Source: an uncultured Chloroflexota bacterium (GTDB lineage Bacteria > Chloroflexota > Anaerolineae > Aggregatilineales > Phototrophicaceae). Taken from it: DNA of 12,891 nucleotides. The notes below the pieces were generated by a model. The model was given only the letters and a program-made list of their open reading frames with translations. It had not been told where the DNA came from and did not search any database. Both the position numbers and the translations under genes were made by a program. Positions 1-6,730 of this stretch are shown piece after piece. The stretch is taken from assembly GCA_937927665.1 (NCBI GenBank), contig CALBRY010000529.1:1-12891 (forward strand), in the 5' to 3' direction. Position 1 is the first letter of the stretch; each line of letters opens with the position of its first letter.

Positions 1-241
1 TCCCTGATCCGCGTAGTGTGCTGACTTTTCCATGCGGCAGTGCCATCACTTCGTCGATCAGCCCAAGCTCTTCCAGCAAGTTGAGCGCCAGCGGATTGAG
101 GGTGTCCCCACGAAATTCACGGTTAAAATCGGACTGAGCTTCGAGCAAACGCACGCGCAGTCCTGACCGCGCTGCTAAATAGGCGAAAATTACGCCACCG
201 GGACCACCACCAACCACGACCACATCAACTTCATCGACCAT
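1..241 (-). CDS. FAD-dependent oxidoreductase / flavoprotein monooxygenase, N-terminal fragment
   Basis: The first 80 codons of a minus-strand gene are present; the rest lies beyond the left edge. The N-terminus is a strand followed by the dinucleotide-binding loop GGGPGG (residues 11-16, fitting GxGxxG), and an acidic residue, Glu34, ends the second strand, as expected for binding the FAD ribose. The stretch around residues 38-48 (DFNREFRGDTL) followed by 'LNPLALNLLEELGL' resembles the FAD-binding monooxygenase family (PF01494: UbiH-like and PHBH-like aromatic hydroxylases). Such enzymes use FAD and NAD(P)H to hydroxylate or oxidise small organic molecules in the cytoplasm; the substrate cannot be inferred here. 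ATG at 241 is chosen because GAGG (complement of 249-252) lies 7 bases upstream. An ATG at 246 is out of frame and soon meets a stop. No link to the signalling cluster is apparent. Confidence 0.85.
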   Translation of the reverse strand, partial: MVDEVDVVVVGGGPGGVIFAYLAARSGLRVRLLEAQSDFNREFRGDTLNPLALNLLEELGLIDEVMALPHGKVSTLRGSG

Positions 242-445
242 GTCATTTCCTCAATTGTAATATCGTTTGAACTGCGAATGATGAGTTGTGCTAATCTTCG
301 TCGCAACAGCTAAATGCTGGTTGAGTTCAAGCTGAGGAATGCATTAATTTGGGGGAGGCGCTGTGAAGCAATGCTCGTGACTAGGAAAAGATGAACGTCT
401 CACTTATGATTCGGAGCGTAACCAACTCAAGTGGACTAAATCAGA

Positions 446-697
446 ATGCACAACCAGCGTGACTATAGCCTATTGGAGCGTGGCGCGGGACTTATCGAAT
501 ATATTCCGGTCACAGTGATTGTCTCAATTCTCATAATCGCACTCGTCATTGCCCTGAGCGGACAACTGGTGCTTGGATTATCGATCTTCTTCGGTGTCAT
601 CGTACTGATCGGGAGTTGGATTGGTGGTTGGTTACTGTACTATAGGTGGCAAGAGCGAAAAAAAGCGCGCAATAGCGACCACTTACAACCTCGCTAA
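446..697 (+). CDS. Small membrane protein with a Flp-pilin-like processing motif
   Basis: This 83-residue hypothetical protein has a short polar N-terminus and then ERGAGLIEY (residues 11-19). Two hydrophobic segments follow at about 20-40 and 42-66, with a basic tail (RWQERKKAR) that should stay in the cytoplasm. The Gly13-Ala14 junction with Glu at +5 and Tyr at +6 matches the prepilin processing signature of Flp/Tad pilins (G, then AxxxEY, then a hydrophobic helix). A second hydrophobic segment and a basic C-terminus are not typical of Flp pilins, and no Tad genes are nearby, so the resemblance may be chance. ATG at 446 is the only start after the in-frame stop at 437-439. No convincing Shine-Dalgarno precedes it (only a weak GTGGA at 431-435), which lowers confidence that it is expressed. 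It converges on the isomerase gene. Confidence 0.5.
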   Translation: MHNQRDYSLLERGAGLIEYIPVTVIVSILIIALVIALSGQLVLGLSIFFGVIVLIGSWIGGWLLYYRWQERKKARNSDHLQPR

Positions 698-864
698 GAC
701 GGGGCAAGTTTTGGGGAATTGCACTCTCCCATCCACTTTGCACCTACAGTTGCGATGGATAGGACATGACTTCTCAGCCACCGTTTCGTTTGTGCCTGAT
801 TCGCCATATTCTATCCATCACTCACTGAAATACCTGCCTATATCAGATGAGATAAGGCGCAGTT

Positions 865-1353
865 CTAGCTTTCGACGATCGTCAGTGCTTCGATCTTGTC
901 GCCCTGACGGATCGCGTTGACGACTTTCATGCCATCGCCGACCACTTTACCAAAAACAGCGTGCTTGCCGTTCAGGTGGGGCTGCGGGCTGTGGGTGATG
1001 AAGAACTGCGAACCGTTCGTATTTTTGCCCGCGTTCGCCATACTCAACACGCCTGTTTCGTGAATTTCCTTGAGCGCGCTCGGCTCATCATCCCAACGGT
1101 AGCCGGGACCACCGCTTCCCGTTCCGGTCGGGTCGCCGCCCTGAATCATGAAATTGCTGATCACACGGTGAAACGTGATGCCATCATAGAATTGTTCGCG
1201 CGCCAAAAAGACGAAATTGTTCACGGTAATTGGTGCTTGCTTGGCGTAAAGCAGCACATCGAACTCGCCTTTGTTTGTTTTGAAATGGGCAGTGTACGAC
1301 TTGGCGGGATTGATCGTCATCGCCGGGGAATTGGCGTACTGTTTGCTTGGCAT
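865..1353 (-). CDS. Cyclophilin-type peptidyl-prolyl cis-trans isomerase (PpiB-like)
   Basis: This 162-residue single-domain cyclophilin has no signal peptide, so it is probably cytoplasmic like E. coli PpiB, which has a similar length. It should speed cis-trans isomerisation of peptide bonds before proline during folding. The core is intact: FHRV with Arg63 (equivalent to the catalytic Arg55 of human CypA), FMIQGGD (Phe68, Met69, Gln71), MANAG (residues 105-109) and SQFFIT (115-120). A histidine (His126, in PHLNGKH) occupies the place of the cyclosporin-binding Trp121 of CypA, a common substitution that usually weakens drug binding but not catalysis. ATG at 1353 is supported by GAGGAG (complement of 1364-1369) 10 bases upstream. 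The gene is a single unit diverging from the signalling cluster, and its 3' end faces the small membrane-protein gene. Confidence 0.96.
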   Translation of the reverse strand: MPSKQYANSPAMTINPAKSYTAHFKTNKGEFDVLLYAKQAPITVNNFVFLAREQFYDGITFHRVISNFMIQGGDPTGTGSGGPGYRWDDEPSALKEIHETGVLSMANAGKNTNGSQFFITHSPQPHLNGKHAVFGKVVGDGMKVVNAIRQGDKIEALTIVES

Positions 1354-1402
1354 GTAGATTTGTCTCCTCTTTCATTCATAAAACATGGCGATCCATGCTC
1401 AC

Positions 1403-1418
1403 GATAGTTTACACTATC
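1403..1418. repeat. Perfect 6-base inverted repeat with a 4-base loop
   Basis: GATAGT-TTAC-ACTATC is a perfect palindrome 50 bases upstream of the isomerase start codon. It could be an operator or a small hairpin in the isomerase leader. The stem is short and AT-rich and has no adjoining T-run, so it is not a convincing terminator. A chance palindrome of this size is possible. Confidence 0.3.
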
Positions 1419-1533
1419 CGTCAGCACATCATGAAGCGGGGGGGAGACGATTTCAATTCTCTAACCACTTGGAATGTATGAACTCAAGGATTCCGATCCT
1501 GAAACCATGTTATGCTGATTGTCGAACCTTAGG

Positions 1534-1553
1534 TATCATCTATCACCATGATA
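1534..1553. repeat. Spaced inverted repeat TATCAT-N8-ATGATA
   Basis: Two 6-base half-sites are separated by 8 bases, a geometry compatible with a dimeric regulator binding upstream of the signalling cluster, about 80 bases before the -10 candidate. It is short and seen only once, so chance is a real alternative. Confidence 0.25.
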
Positions 1554-1627
1554 TGCGGCGTATCCACACATTTTTTTCAGTCACCCCTTGTTGCTGCGCT
1601 TCCCATGTGCGGTTTACGAGGCGATTG

Positions 1628-1636
1628 TGTTATAGT
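1628..1636 (+). promoter_or_regulatory. Extended -10 promoter candidate for the signalling cluster
   Basis: TGTTATAGT contains a TG dinucleotide, one spacer base, and TATAGT, a 5-of-6 match to the sigma-70 -10 box. It would start transcription near 1643, leaving a leader of about 40 bases before the first receiver gene. No good -35 box sits 16-18 bases upstream, which is tolerated by extended -10 promoters. It is the best match in the gene-free region but rests on one short motif. Confidence 0.35.
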
Positions 1637-1684
1637 CAATTAAGTGGTGCTGCCGCTGGTGAGTGTTAGTGGGAGATCACGACC

Positions 1685-2134
1685 ATGCCGCGAGTGCTTT
1701 ACATTGAAGATAATCGGGATAATCGGCTGCTCGTGCGGCGAGTTCTGATGGCATCCGACTATGATTTTGTGGTTATCGAGGCGGATAGTGCCACCAGAGG
1801 GATCGAAATTGCCCAAACCGAAATACCTGACCTTATTTTGATGGATTTGAGCATGCCGGAGATGGATGGCTTGACAGCGACACAGCGGATACGTGCGATC
1901 CCGACGCTCGCCAATGTGCCAATTGTTGCGCTTACAGCCAATGCCATGCAAGGCGATAAGGAGCGCAGCCTGCAAGCCGGATGTGATGGGTACATCAGCA
2001 AACCAATCGATGTTGACAAGATTGCGGATGATGTGTTTGGGTTTCTGAACATTCGCCGCAGTCCGGCGCAGTCTGCCGCTGCCGACACCGACAGCGTGTC
2101 GCCCAACGGGAAGGTTCCGAGCGAACACGCTTAA
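1685..2134 (+). CDS. Stand-alone CheY-like response regulator receiver 1
   Basis: This 149-residue protein has one receiver domain (about residues 3-118) and no output domain. All phosphorylation-site residues are present: the acidic pair Glu8-Asp9 for Mg2+, phospho-acceptor Asp54 in LILMDLSMPEMDG, switch residue Thr84 in VALTANAM, and Lys106 in ISKPID. The fold should therefore accept phosphate from a histidine kinase. The remaining 30 residues are a Ser/Ala/Pro-rich tail, probably flexible. Such single-domain receivers act by protein contact (as CheY) or pass phosphate within a relay (as Spo0F). The start is supported by GGGAG at 1671-1675, 9 bases upstream. It is the first gene of the rightward cluster and is followed after 37 bases by a second receiver; no kinase is encoded in the window. 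Confidence 0.93.
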   Translation: MPRVLYIEDNRDNRLLVRRVLMASDYDFVVIEADSATRGIEIAQTEIPDLILMDLSMPEMDGLTATQRIRAIPTLANVPIVALTANAMQGDKERSLQAGCDGYISKPIDVDKIADDVFGFLNIRRSPAQSAAADTDSVSPNGKVPSEHA

Positions 2135-2160
2135 AGGTATTCCAAAGTCTGCCACATGAG

Positions 2161-2174
2161 AAAGGAGGACGGTG
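2161..2174 (+). promoter_or_regulatory. Ribosome binding site that decides the start of receiver 2
   Basis: AAAGGAGG at 2161-2168 is the strongest Shine-Dalgarno in the window and is followed only 3 bases later by GTG at 2172. No other start codon lies at the usual 5-9 base distance, so the GTG is preferred despite the tight spacing. In-frame ATGs at 2208 and 2214 remain possible; the weak AAAGGGG at about 2188 could serve them. Confidence 0.55.
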
Positions 2175-2669
2175 ATCCTCACCCACAAAGGGGATGGAAA
2201 ACACCGCATGGCGATGTCCGACACGCAGCAGAGCGCGCAAAGCCTGAATAACGCCCGGAAACCAATTGAACCGAGTGAAGCACATGTCTTGGTTGTTGAG
2301 GATAATGTGCCAAATTTCGTCCTGATTGCGCGCATGCTGGCATTTATGGGCGTGCAGCGCTGTGAATGGAAAACAAGCGGGTGGCAGGTTGTCCAATTTG
2401 CCGATACCCTCCCACGAGTTGATTTGATTTTGATGGATATTCGCCTTCCGTATGAAGACGGGTATCAAGCGCTGCAAAAACTGCGCGCCAATGCGCGGCT
2501 CAAGGACACGATTGTTTGTGCCGTGACCGCCGAGGCAAGCGAAGATCAAATGCGGCGTGCCAAAAAAGCCGGATTCAATGGGTTTCTGGGCAAACCGCTC
2601 GATCCCGATCGTTTTCCGGCACAAATTCGGCGGCTGCTTCAAGGTGAAGAGGTTTGGGAGTGGAAATAG
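2172..2669 (+). CDS. Stand-alone CheY-like response regulator receiver 2
   Basis: This 165-residue protein has a polar N-terminal extension of about 36 residues and then one receiver domain (about 37-160), ending just after it. The site residues are Glu43-Asp44, phospho-acceptor Asp89 in LILMDIRLPYEDG, Thr119 in AVTAEAS and Lys141 in LGKPLD, so it should be phosphorylatable. The segment between helix 1 and strand 2 is unusual, with CEWKTSGWQVVQFAD (residues 64-78) carrying two tryptophans, unlike receiver 1. The two receivers are therefore not a recent duplicate pair and probably have different partners. There is no DNA-binding or enzymatic output. The start is uncertain: GTG at 2172 follows a strong Shine-Dalgarno at very short spacing, and starting at ATG 2208 would trim 12 residues without touching the receiver. 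Confidence 0.9.
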   Translation: MILTHKGDGKHRMAMSDTQQSAQSLNNARKPIEPSEAHVLVVEDNVPNFVLIARMLAFMGVQRCEWKTSGWQVVQFADTLPRVDLILMDIRLPYEDGYQALQKLRANARLKDTIVCAVTAEASEDQMRRAKKAGFNGFLGKPLDPDRFPAQIRRLLQGEEVWEWK

Positions 2670-2677
2670 TCCCGCGA

Positions 2678-2713
2678 CCGGATGCTTGCGCGTGCAGCAG
2701 CGCCTTGATCCGG
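2678..2713 (+). repeat. Imperfect hairpin between receiver 2 and the GAF genes
   Basis: CCGGAT (2678-2683) pairs with ATCCGG (2708-2713), enclosing a possible inner GCGC/GCGC pairing (2688-2691 with 2700-2703). It sits in the 72-base gap, the largest inside the cluster. There is no T-run, so it is not an obvious terminator; it could mark an mRNA processing or attenuation point separating expression of the receivers from the sensors. The stem is modest and confidence is low. Confidence 0.3.
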
Positions 2714-2741
2714 CTGGCAAAGGAGAGAAGGGCAGCAATCC

Positions 2742-5021
2742 ATGAGCAGTTCAGCACCATTGGAGCCTAATTCGCGCGAAAGTAACGAAATTCTCAGCCT
2801 TGCCCAAGCGCAGTATGAAACCGCTGGAACGATTTTTGGCTCCAACGATCCCGCGGAGATTCTTGATGCGTTGGTAAGCTTTACCCAACAGACGTATGAA
2901 GAGGCACAACTGTGCCTTTTGGAAGATGCGACCATCTCCCCTTATGTCGTTCTCCTCGCAGAATACAAAGAACAACGAGTTACCAGAACACGCACCCGCC
3001 TTCGTCTTGATCAGTTTCCTGCTAGCGATACCTACAGCGCGATCGAAGAACTGAACATTACCAACGTCAGTCTTGATCCGTTTCTGGAAGAAGTCGAACG
3101 CCAGCGTTTGTTAGAGGAAGGCGTGCAGTCGCTTCTCATCACGCCGATGGTGGTTTCGCAGCGCTTGACCGGAATTGTCCTGTTTCGCAGCAGGACGAAT
3201 GTCCAACTCAGTCCGGCACGTCTGCGCGCACTTCGCAATCTGGTTGATCAAGCAGCCGTCGTCTTTGAAAATCAATCGCTGCTTCGCAATACCGAAACGT
3301 CGCTCGAAGAAGTTCAGGCGCTGTACGAAATTAACCGCGCCATGCTAGCGGCGGTCGATACGATGGATATTCTTCGCGTGCTGCGTCAGAAACTCGCGCA
3401 GGACGCCGATACCATTTTGCACATTGCAGCCGATGATACGACGACACCGCGCTCGTTCGTACTGCGCCAGATCACGACGCGAGACAATGAGAGCGATGTC
3501 AAAACGTTGGTCACATTGTCCGAAGGCGCATCGTGGGTGTTGGAAACGCCCGTCCTGATCATCGAAAATGCCGCCGCTCCCGCGATGCCTCATCCGCTGC
3601 ATGAAGCGCTGAAGGCGTACGCGCCAATCAGCTATGTCGTGATGAACATCCGCGAACGCGGGGAAGTGCAAGACCTGATCGCCATCACGTTTAAAACGCA
3701 GTTTTCTGCGGATGCGCGCACCCAGCGTTTGTATACCGCTGTTGCTGACCAGATCACGATCGTGCTGCAAAACCAGCACCTGCTTATGGAAGCACAGATC
3801 AGCGCTGAACAAGCAAATCGTCAGCTTGAACGTCTGCAAATTCTGAACCGTCTTTCCAGCGGTCTTTCGAGCTTGACTGATCAAGGCGAGGTGATGCAGT
3901 TCGGCACGCGTTTGATCGCCGAAACCGTGAATGTCGATCATGCGGGCATGATGCTGTTGGACAAAGACCAATCGATGGGAACGGTTGTCACCGAATTTCC
4001 GGATATCGGCGCGGTTGGGCAGCGTCTCCCGATGGCGACAAACCCGCTTTCGCAGATTCTTTTGCGTGATCCTTCGCGCGCGGTTTACATCGAAGATATT
4101 GCGACCGATGAGCGCCTGCCGGAAATGTCGCGCATGTTTCTCCATGAGCAGTCCGGCTTAAATTCGATGATCATCATCCCGATGGTTGTTCAAGACCATC
4201 TGATTGGCTCGTTGGGGTTGGATATTTACGAGCGTGGGCGCGTGATTGACCCTGAACTGATTCAAGTTGCGACAGCGATGACGTCACAGCTTGCGATTGC
4301 TGTTGAGAATGCGCGTTTGCTGGCGGATTCAACGATGCGTGCGGTTCAGCTTCAGCGCGTCACCATGTTCAGCCAGAACGTACAAGCGACGATGAAGCAG
4401 GATGAAATCTTCGAAGTGTTCTTCGCGGAAGTCAACCAGCTTTTCGGACTCGATTCGCTCATGATTGCGCTGTATGACCGCTCCATCTCCGAAATGCGTG
4501 TTGCCGCTCAACGGCGCAGCGCCAACGATACACAGCCGTTTAGCGTATCGATCCCCTTAACGAATACGCTGTATGGACTTGTCGCCCAGACGGGTAAAAC
4601 GTTTGTCTCCAGTGATGTCGCTCAGGATAGCGGCGGGCTGCTTCTGCCGAATGCGTCGTTTAATACGCGCTCGGTCATGATTGCGCCGATCCAGCCAAAT
4701 CGCCAGCCGCTCGGTCAGGTGATGGTGACATCCTCGCAGATAGGGGTTTATACCGAAACGGACGTGGCGATTCTGGAACAGATCGTCACCCAGTTAGGGA
4801 TCGCGCTGCAAAACAGCCGAGCATATGCCGAAACTCAGCGCGCGGCACGCAACCAAGCCTTGATCAACACGATCAGCGCGCAGTACCAGCAGCAGTCGAG
4901 CCTTGAGAATATGCTCACGCTGACATTGCGCGAATTGGGGCGGGCACTCGGAGCGCGGCGCGCTCGGGCGCGCTTCCTCACCGCGCAAGATTCGATCGCG
5001 GCAAGCGAAGAGAGGACTTAG
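2742..5021 (+). CDS. Soluble protein with four tandem GAF domains
   Basis: This 759-residue cytoplasmic protein has no membrane segment. It reads as four GAF units at about 22-180, 195-350, 360-530 and 540-695, separated by helical linkers. The third is clearest, with IIIPMVVQDHLIGSLGLD and then LAIAVENARLL, the usual end of a GAF domain. The second is the most divergent. Residues 700-742 form the tail shared with the next four proteins (NQALINTISAQYQ, then LGRALGARRARARF), resembling the first helix and strand of a GAF domain. No kinase, cyclase or phosphatase motif is present. GAF domains bind small ligands or form dimers; here the ligand is unknown. Only one cysteine (Cys58) is visible, so tetrapyrrole attachment is unlikely. 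The start is supported by AGAAGGG at 2726-2732. The stop is 2 bases before the next start codon, implying coupled translation. A hub or adaptor role is inference. Confidence 0.9.
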   Translation: MSSSAPLEPNSRESNEILSLAQAQYETAGTIFGSNDPAEILDALVSFTQQTYEEAQLCLLEDATISPYVVLLAEYKEQRVTRTRTRLRLDQFPASDTYSAIEELNITNVSLDPFLEEVERQRLLEEGVQSLLITPMVVSQRLTGIVLFRSRTNVQLSPARLRALRNLVDQAAVVFENQSLLRNTETSLEEVQALYEINRAMLAAVDTMDILRVLRQKLAQDADTILHIAADDTTTPRSFVLRQITTRDNESDVKTLVTLSEGASWVLETPVLIIENAAAPAMPHPLHEALKAYAPISYVVMNIRERGEVQDLIAITFKTQFSADARTQRLYTAVADQITIVLQNQHLLMEAQISAEQANRQLERLQILNRLSSGLSSLTDQGEVMQFGTRLIAETVNVDHAGMMLLDKDQSMGTVVTEFPDIGAVGQRLPMATNPLSQILLRDPSRAVYIEDIATDERLPEMSRMFLHEQSGLNSMIIIPMVVQDHLIGSLGLDIYERGRVIDPELIQVATAMTSQLAIAVENARLLADSTMRAVQLQRVTMFSQNVQATMKQDEIFEVFFAEVNQLFGLDSLMIALYDRSISEMRVAAQRRSANDTQPFSVSIPLTNTLYGLVAQTGKTFVSSDVAQDSGGLLLPNASFNTRSVMIAPIQPNRQPLGQVMVTSSQIGVYTETDVAILEQIVTQLGIALQNSRAYAETQRAARNQALINTISAQYQQQSSLENMLTLTLRELGRALGARRARARFLTAQDSIAASEERT

Positions 5022-5023
5022 CG

Positions 5024-6727
5024 ATGCGTGCCTTGATCGACAGAATTTTTCCGGTAAACGTTTTCTCGTCCAGTACAGATCAGGATCGTGCCCGGCTTGC
5101 GTACAGTGTGCTGGTCGTGATCATGTTGGGATTGTTGGTCACGGGTTTTTTTGCATCGTCCTCACAGGGTCCCAGCGTCATTCCCGGATTGATCTCCCGT
5201 ACCTTTCATATTTTGCTGATTATCGTGGCGATGGTCATGGGGGTGGCGACGTACGTCCTGCTGCGCCGCGGTAATCCCTATGCGCTGCGTTGGGGCGTGC
5301 AGATTGTGTTCTTCGTCGGAGCAGTGATTCGCGCGGCGGACAGCGGTTTCACGGATGGCGAAGACCCGATCGTTTTGATGGTATTCACGGTGATGGGACT
5401 GCTTTTTTCGGGCGAACGCGGTGTTTTCCACAATACGATCATCGCGTTGATTACGCTGTTGATCGGGCATTTGCGCCATGGGGCTAACTACCCTGATGAC
5501 ATGCTTGGAACAGCGGCGCTTGTCACGATCAGCACGATCATCATCGGGATGAGCTTCGCAATGGTGCTGTACCTGCGTATCATCCGCCGCCAAGAATCAC
5601 GGGCAGTCGGCGCAGTCAGCGAAGAGCGTTATAACCTCGCGTCGCTCACTACCCAGATCGCGACAGGCGTTTTGCGCCGTACCGAACTGCAAGACACGCT
5701 CAACAGCGCGATCGAAGAAATCCGCGATAAGTATCCGCGCGCGTATCACGTCCAAATCTTCCTTGTCGATGAAGCACGGCGCACGGCGCGTCTCGCCGCG
5801 AGTACGGGCGATGTCGGTAAGATGCTGTTGGCGCGTCAGCACAGCCTTCCTGTTGGCAGTGTCAGCGTTATCGGGCAGGTGACGTCTAAGAATGAAGCTG
5901 TCATCGCGCGCAGCGGTTCGACCAATACTGTTCACAAACGCAACGAATTCTTGCCCGAAACCGTTGTCGAAGCCGCGTTCCCGCTGCGAAGCGGTGAGAC
6001 GGTGATCGGCGCGTTGGATATGCAGAGTAAATTTGTCGATGCTTTCCCGGATGAACAACAGACGATCTTTCAGGCGCTTGCCGATAACATCGCCATCGCG
6101 ATCGATAACGCCCGCCTGCTCGAACAAGCACAAGCGCGTGTGCGTGAAAATCAACGCCTGACCGAACAAGCGCAAATTGCCTTGAACGAAGTCCAGCGCC
6201 TCAACCGTCAGATTACCGCCGACTCGTGGGAATCGTATGTTGAGGAACAAAGCACGCCGGGAATGACGATCGATATGGATACCGAAATCGCGATCCGTCA
6301 CGCCGATTTCACACCGGCGCTGACCGAAGCGATCAAAACAGGGCGCTTGGTTCAACAGCCTACATCGGACAGCATTCACGTTGCTGTGCCGCTGATGGTG
6401 CGCGGTCAATCAATCGGTGGTCTGGAGTTTGAGCTTGAGGGCAATGAACCGCTGGAAGCGGATATGATCGAAGTCATTGAAGCCGTATCCGAGCGCTTGG
6501 GACTTGCGGCGGAAGGGGTTCGTCTTTTTGAAGAAAGCCGTCGTTCTGCTCACCGCGAAGCAACCGTCAACGAGATCAGCGGACGCTTACAGTCCACAAA
6601 CTCGATCAATACCGTGCTTTCCGAGGCGGCGCGCAGCATTCAGGAAACACTCGGCGCGCAGCGGGTTGCCATCCGGTTAGGGCAGCCGCCCACACCTCGA
6701 AATGGCACCGGGGATAAGAGGGGGTAA
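5024..6727 (+). CDS. Six-helix membrane sensor with GAF domains (copy A)
   Basis: This 567-residue protein begins with a membrane module of about six helices (approximately residues 25-46, 57-80, 90-105, 115-130, 137-150 and 162-187) with a basic end (RIIRRQ) facing the cytoplasm. A full GAF domain follows at about 205-370, showing ASTGDVGKMLL, VGSVSVIGQV and GALDMQS. A heptad-like helix (370-400) leads to the motif SWESYV (Trp402). Next comes a shortened GAF-like segment (451-508, starting IHVAVPLMVRG) and the shared tail (510-553). No output domain is seen. The membrane module is not one I can name; it may sense membrane state or a lipophilic ligand, or simply anchor the protein. There is no cysteine in the protein. 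AGAGG at 5011-5015 supports the start. Only 3 bases separate its stop from the next gene. Confidence 0.9.
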   Translation: MRALIDRIFPVNVFSSSTDQDRARLAYSVLVVIMLGLLVTGFFASSSQGPSVIPGLISRTFHILLIIVAMVMGVATYVLLRRGNPYALRWGVQIVFFVGAVIRAADSGFTDGEDPIVLMVFTVMGLLFSGERGVFHNTIIALITLLIGHLRHGANYPDDMLGTAALVTISTIIIGMSFAMVLYLRIIRRQESRAVGAVSEERYNLASLTTQIATGVLRRTELQDTLNSAIEEIRDKYPRAYHVQIFLVDEARRTARLAASTGDVGKMLLARQHSLPVGSVSVIGQVTSKNEAVIARSGSTNTVHKRNEFLPETVVEAAFPLRSGETVIGALDMQSKFVDAFPDEQQTIFQALADNIAIAIDNARLLEQAQARVRENQRLTEQAQIALNEVQRLNRQITADSWESYVEEQSTPGMTIDMDTEIAIRHADFTPALTEAIKTGRLVQQPTSDSIHVAVPLMVRGQSIGGLEFELEGNEPLEADMIEVIEAVSERLGLAAEGVRLFEESRRSAHREATVNEISGRLQSTNSINTVLSEAARSIQETLGAQRVAIRLGQPPTPRNGTGDKRG

Positions 6728-6730
6728 GCC

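Larger units (their letters stand above)
1354..1684. other. Gene-free divergent control region
   Basis: These 331 bases separate the leftward isomerase gene from the rightward receiver gene. No convincing coding frame was seen; the short open frames here have no family resemblance. Visible elements are the isomerase ribosome binding site (1364-1369), a 16-base palindrome at 1403-1418, a run of seven G at 1438-1444, a spaced inverted repeat at 1534-1553, seven T at 1571-1577 and an extended -10 promoter candidate at 1628-1636 facing right. It is the natural place for regulatory input to the whole rightward cluster. Confidence 0.7.

Noticed and set aside
405..410. TATGAT as a -10 box for the small membrane protein gene.
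   Set aside because: No acceptable -35 box at normal spacing and no extended -10 TG; a single hexamer match is expected by chance.
754..819. 9-base inverted repeat GATGGATAG / CTATCCATC between the convergent small gene and isomerase gene, considered as a bidirectional terminator.
   Set aside because: The arms are perfect but 48 bases apart with no T-run on either side, so it is a poor intrinsic terminator. Kept only as a note.
838..857. Possible hairpin around TATC-agatga-GATA just past the isomerase stop.
   Set aside because: Four-base core stem with a mismatch and a wobble pair and no T-run on the minus strand; too weak to call.
961..1407. Long plus-strand open frame opposite the isomerase gene.
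   Set aside because: It is the antisense shadow of a well-conserved cyclophilin and its translation resembles no protein family.
1534..1577. Inverted repeat followed by seven T as a rho-independent terminator upstream of the receiver gene.
   Set aside because: The T-run starts 17 bases after the hairpin and the stem is AT-rich, so the geometry does not fit.
1640..2738. Minus-strand open frames opposite the two receiver genes.
   Set aside because: The plus-strand receivers have complete active sites and good ribosome binding sites; the opposite frames have none.
3345..4145. Minus-strand open frames of up to 313 codons inside the GAF genes (also 6983-7924, 5597-6409 and 8527-9294).
   Set aside because: They lie antisense to strongly supported GAF genes, have Arg/His/Gln-rich compositions typical of reverse frames, and lack recognisable domains.
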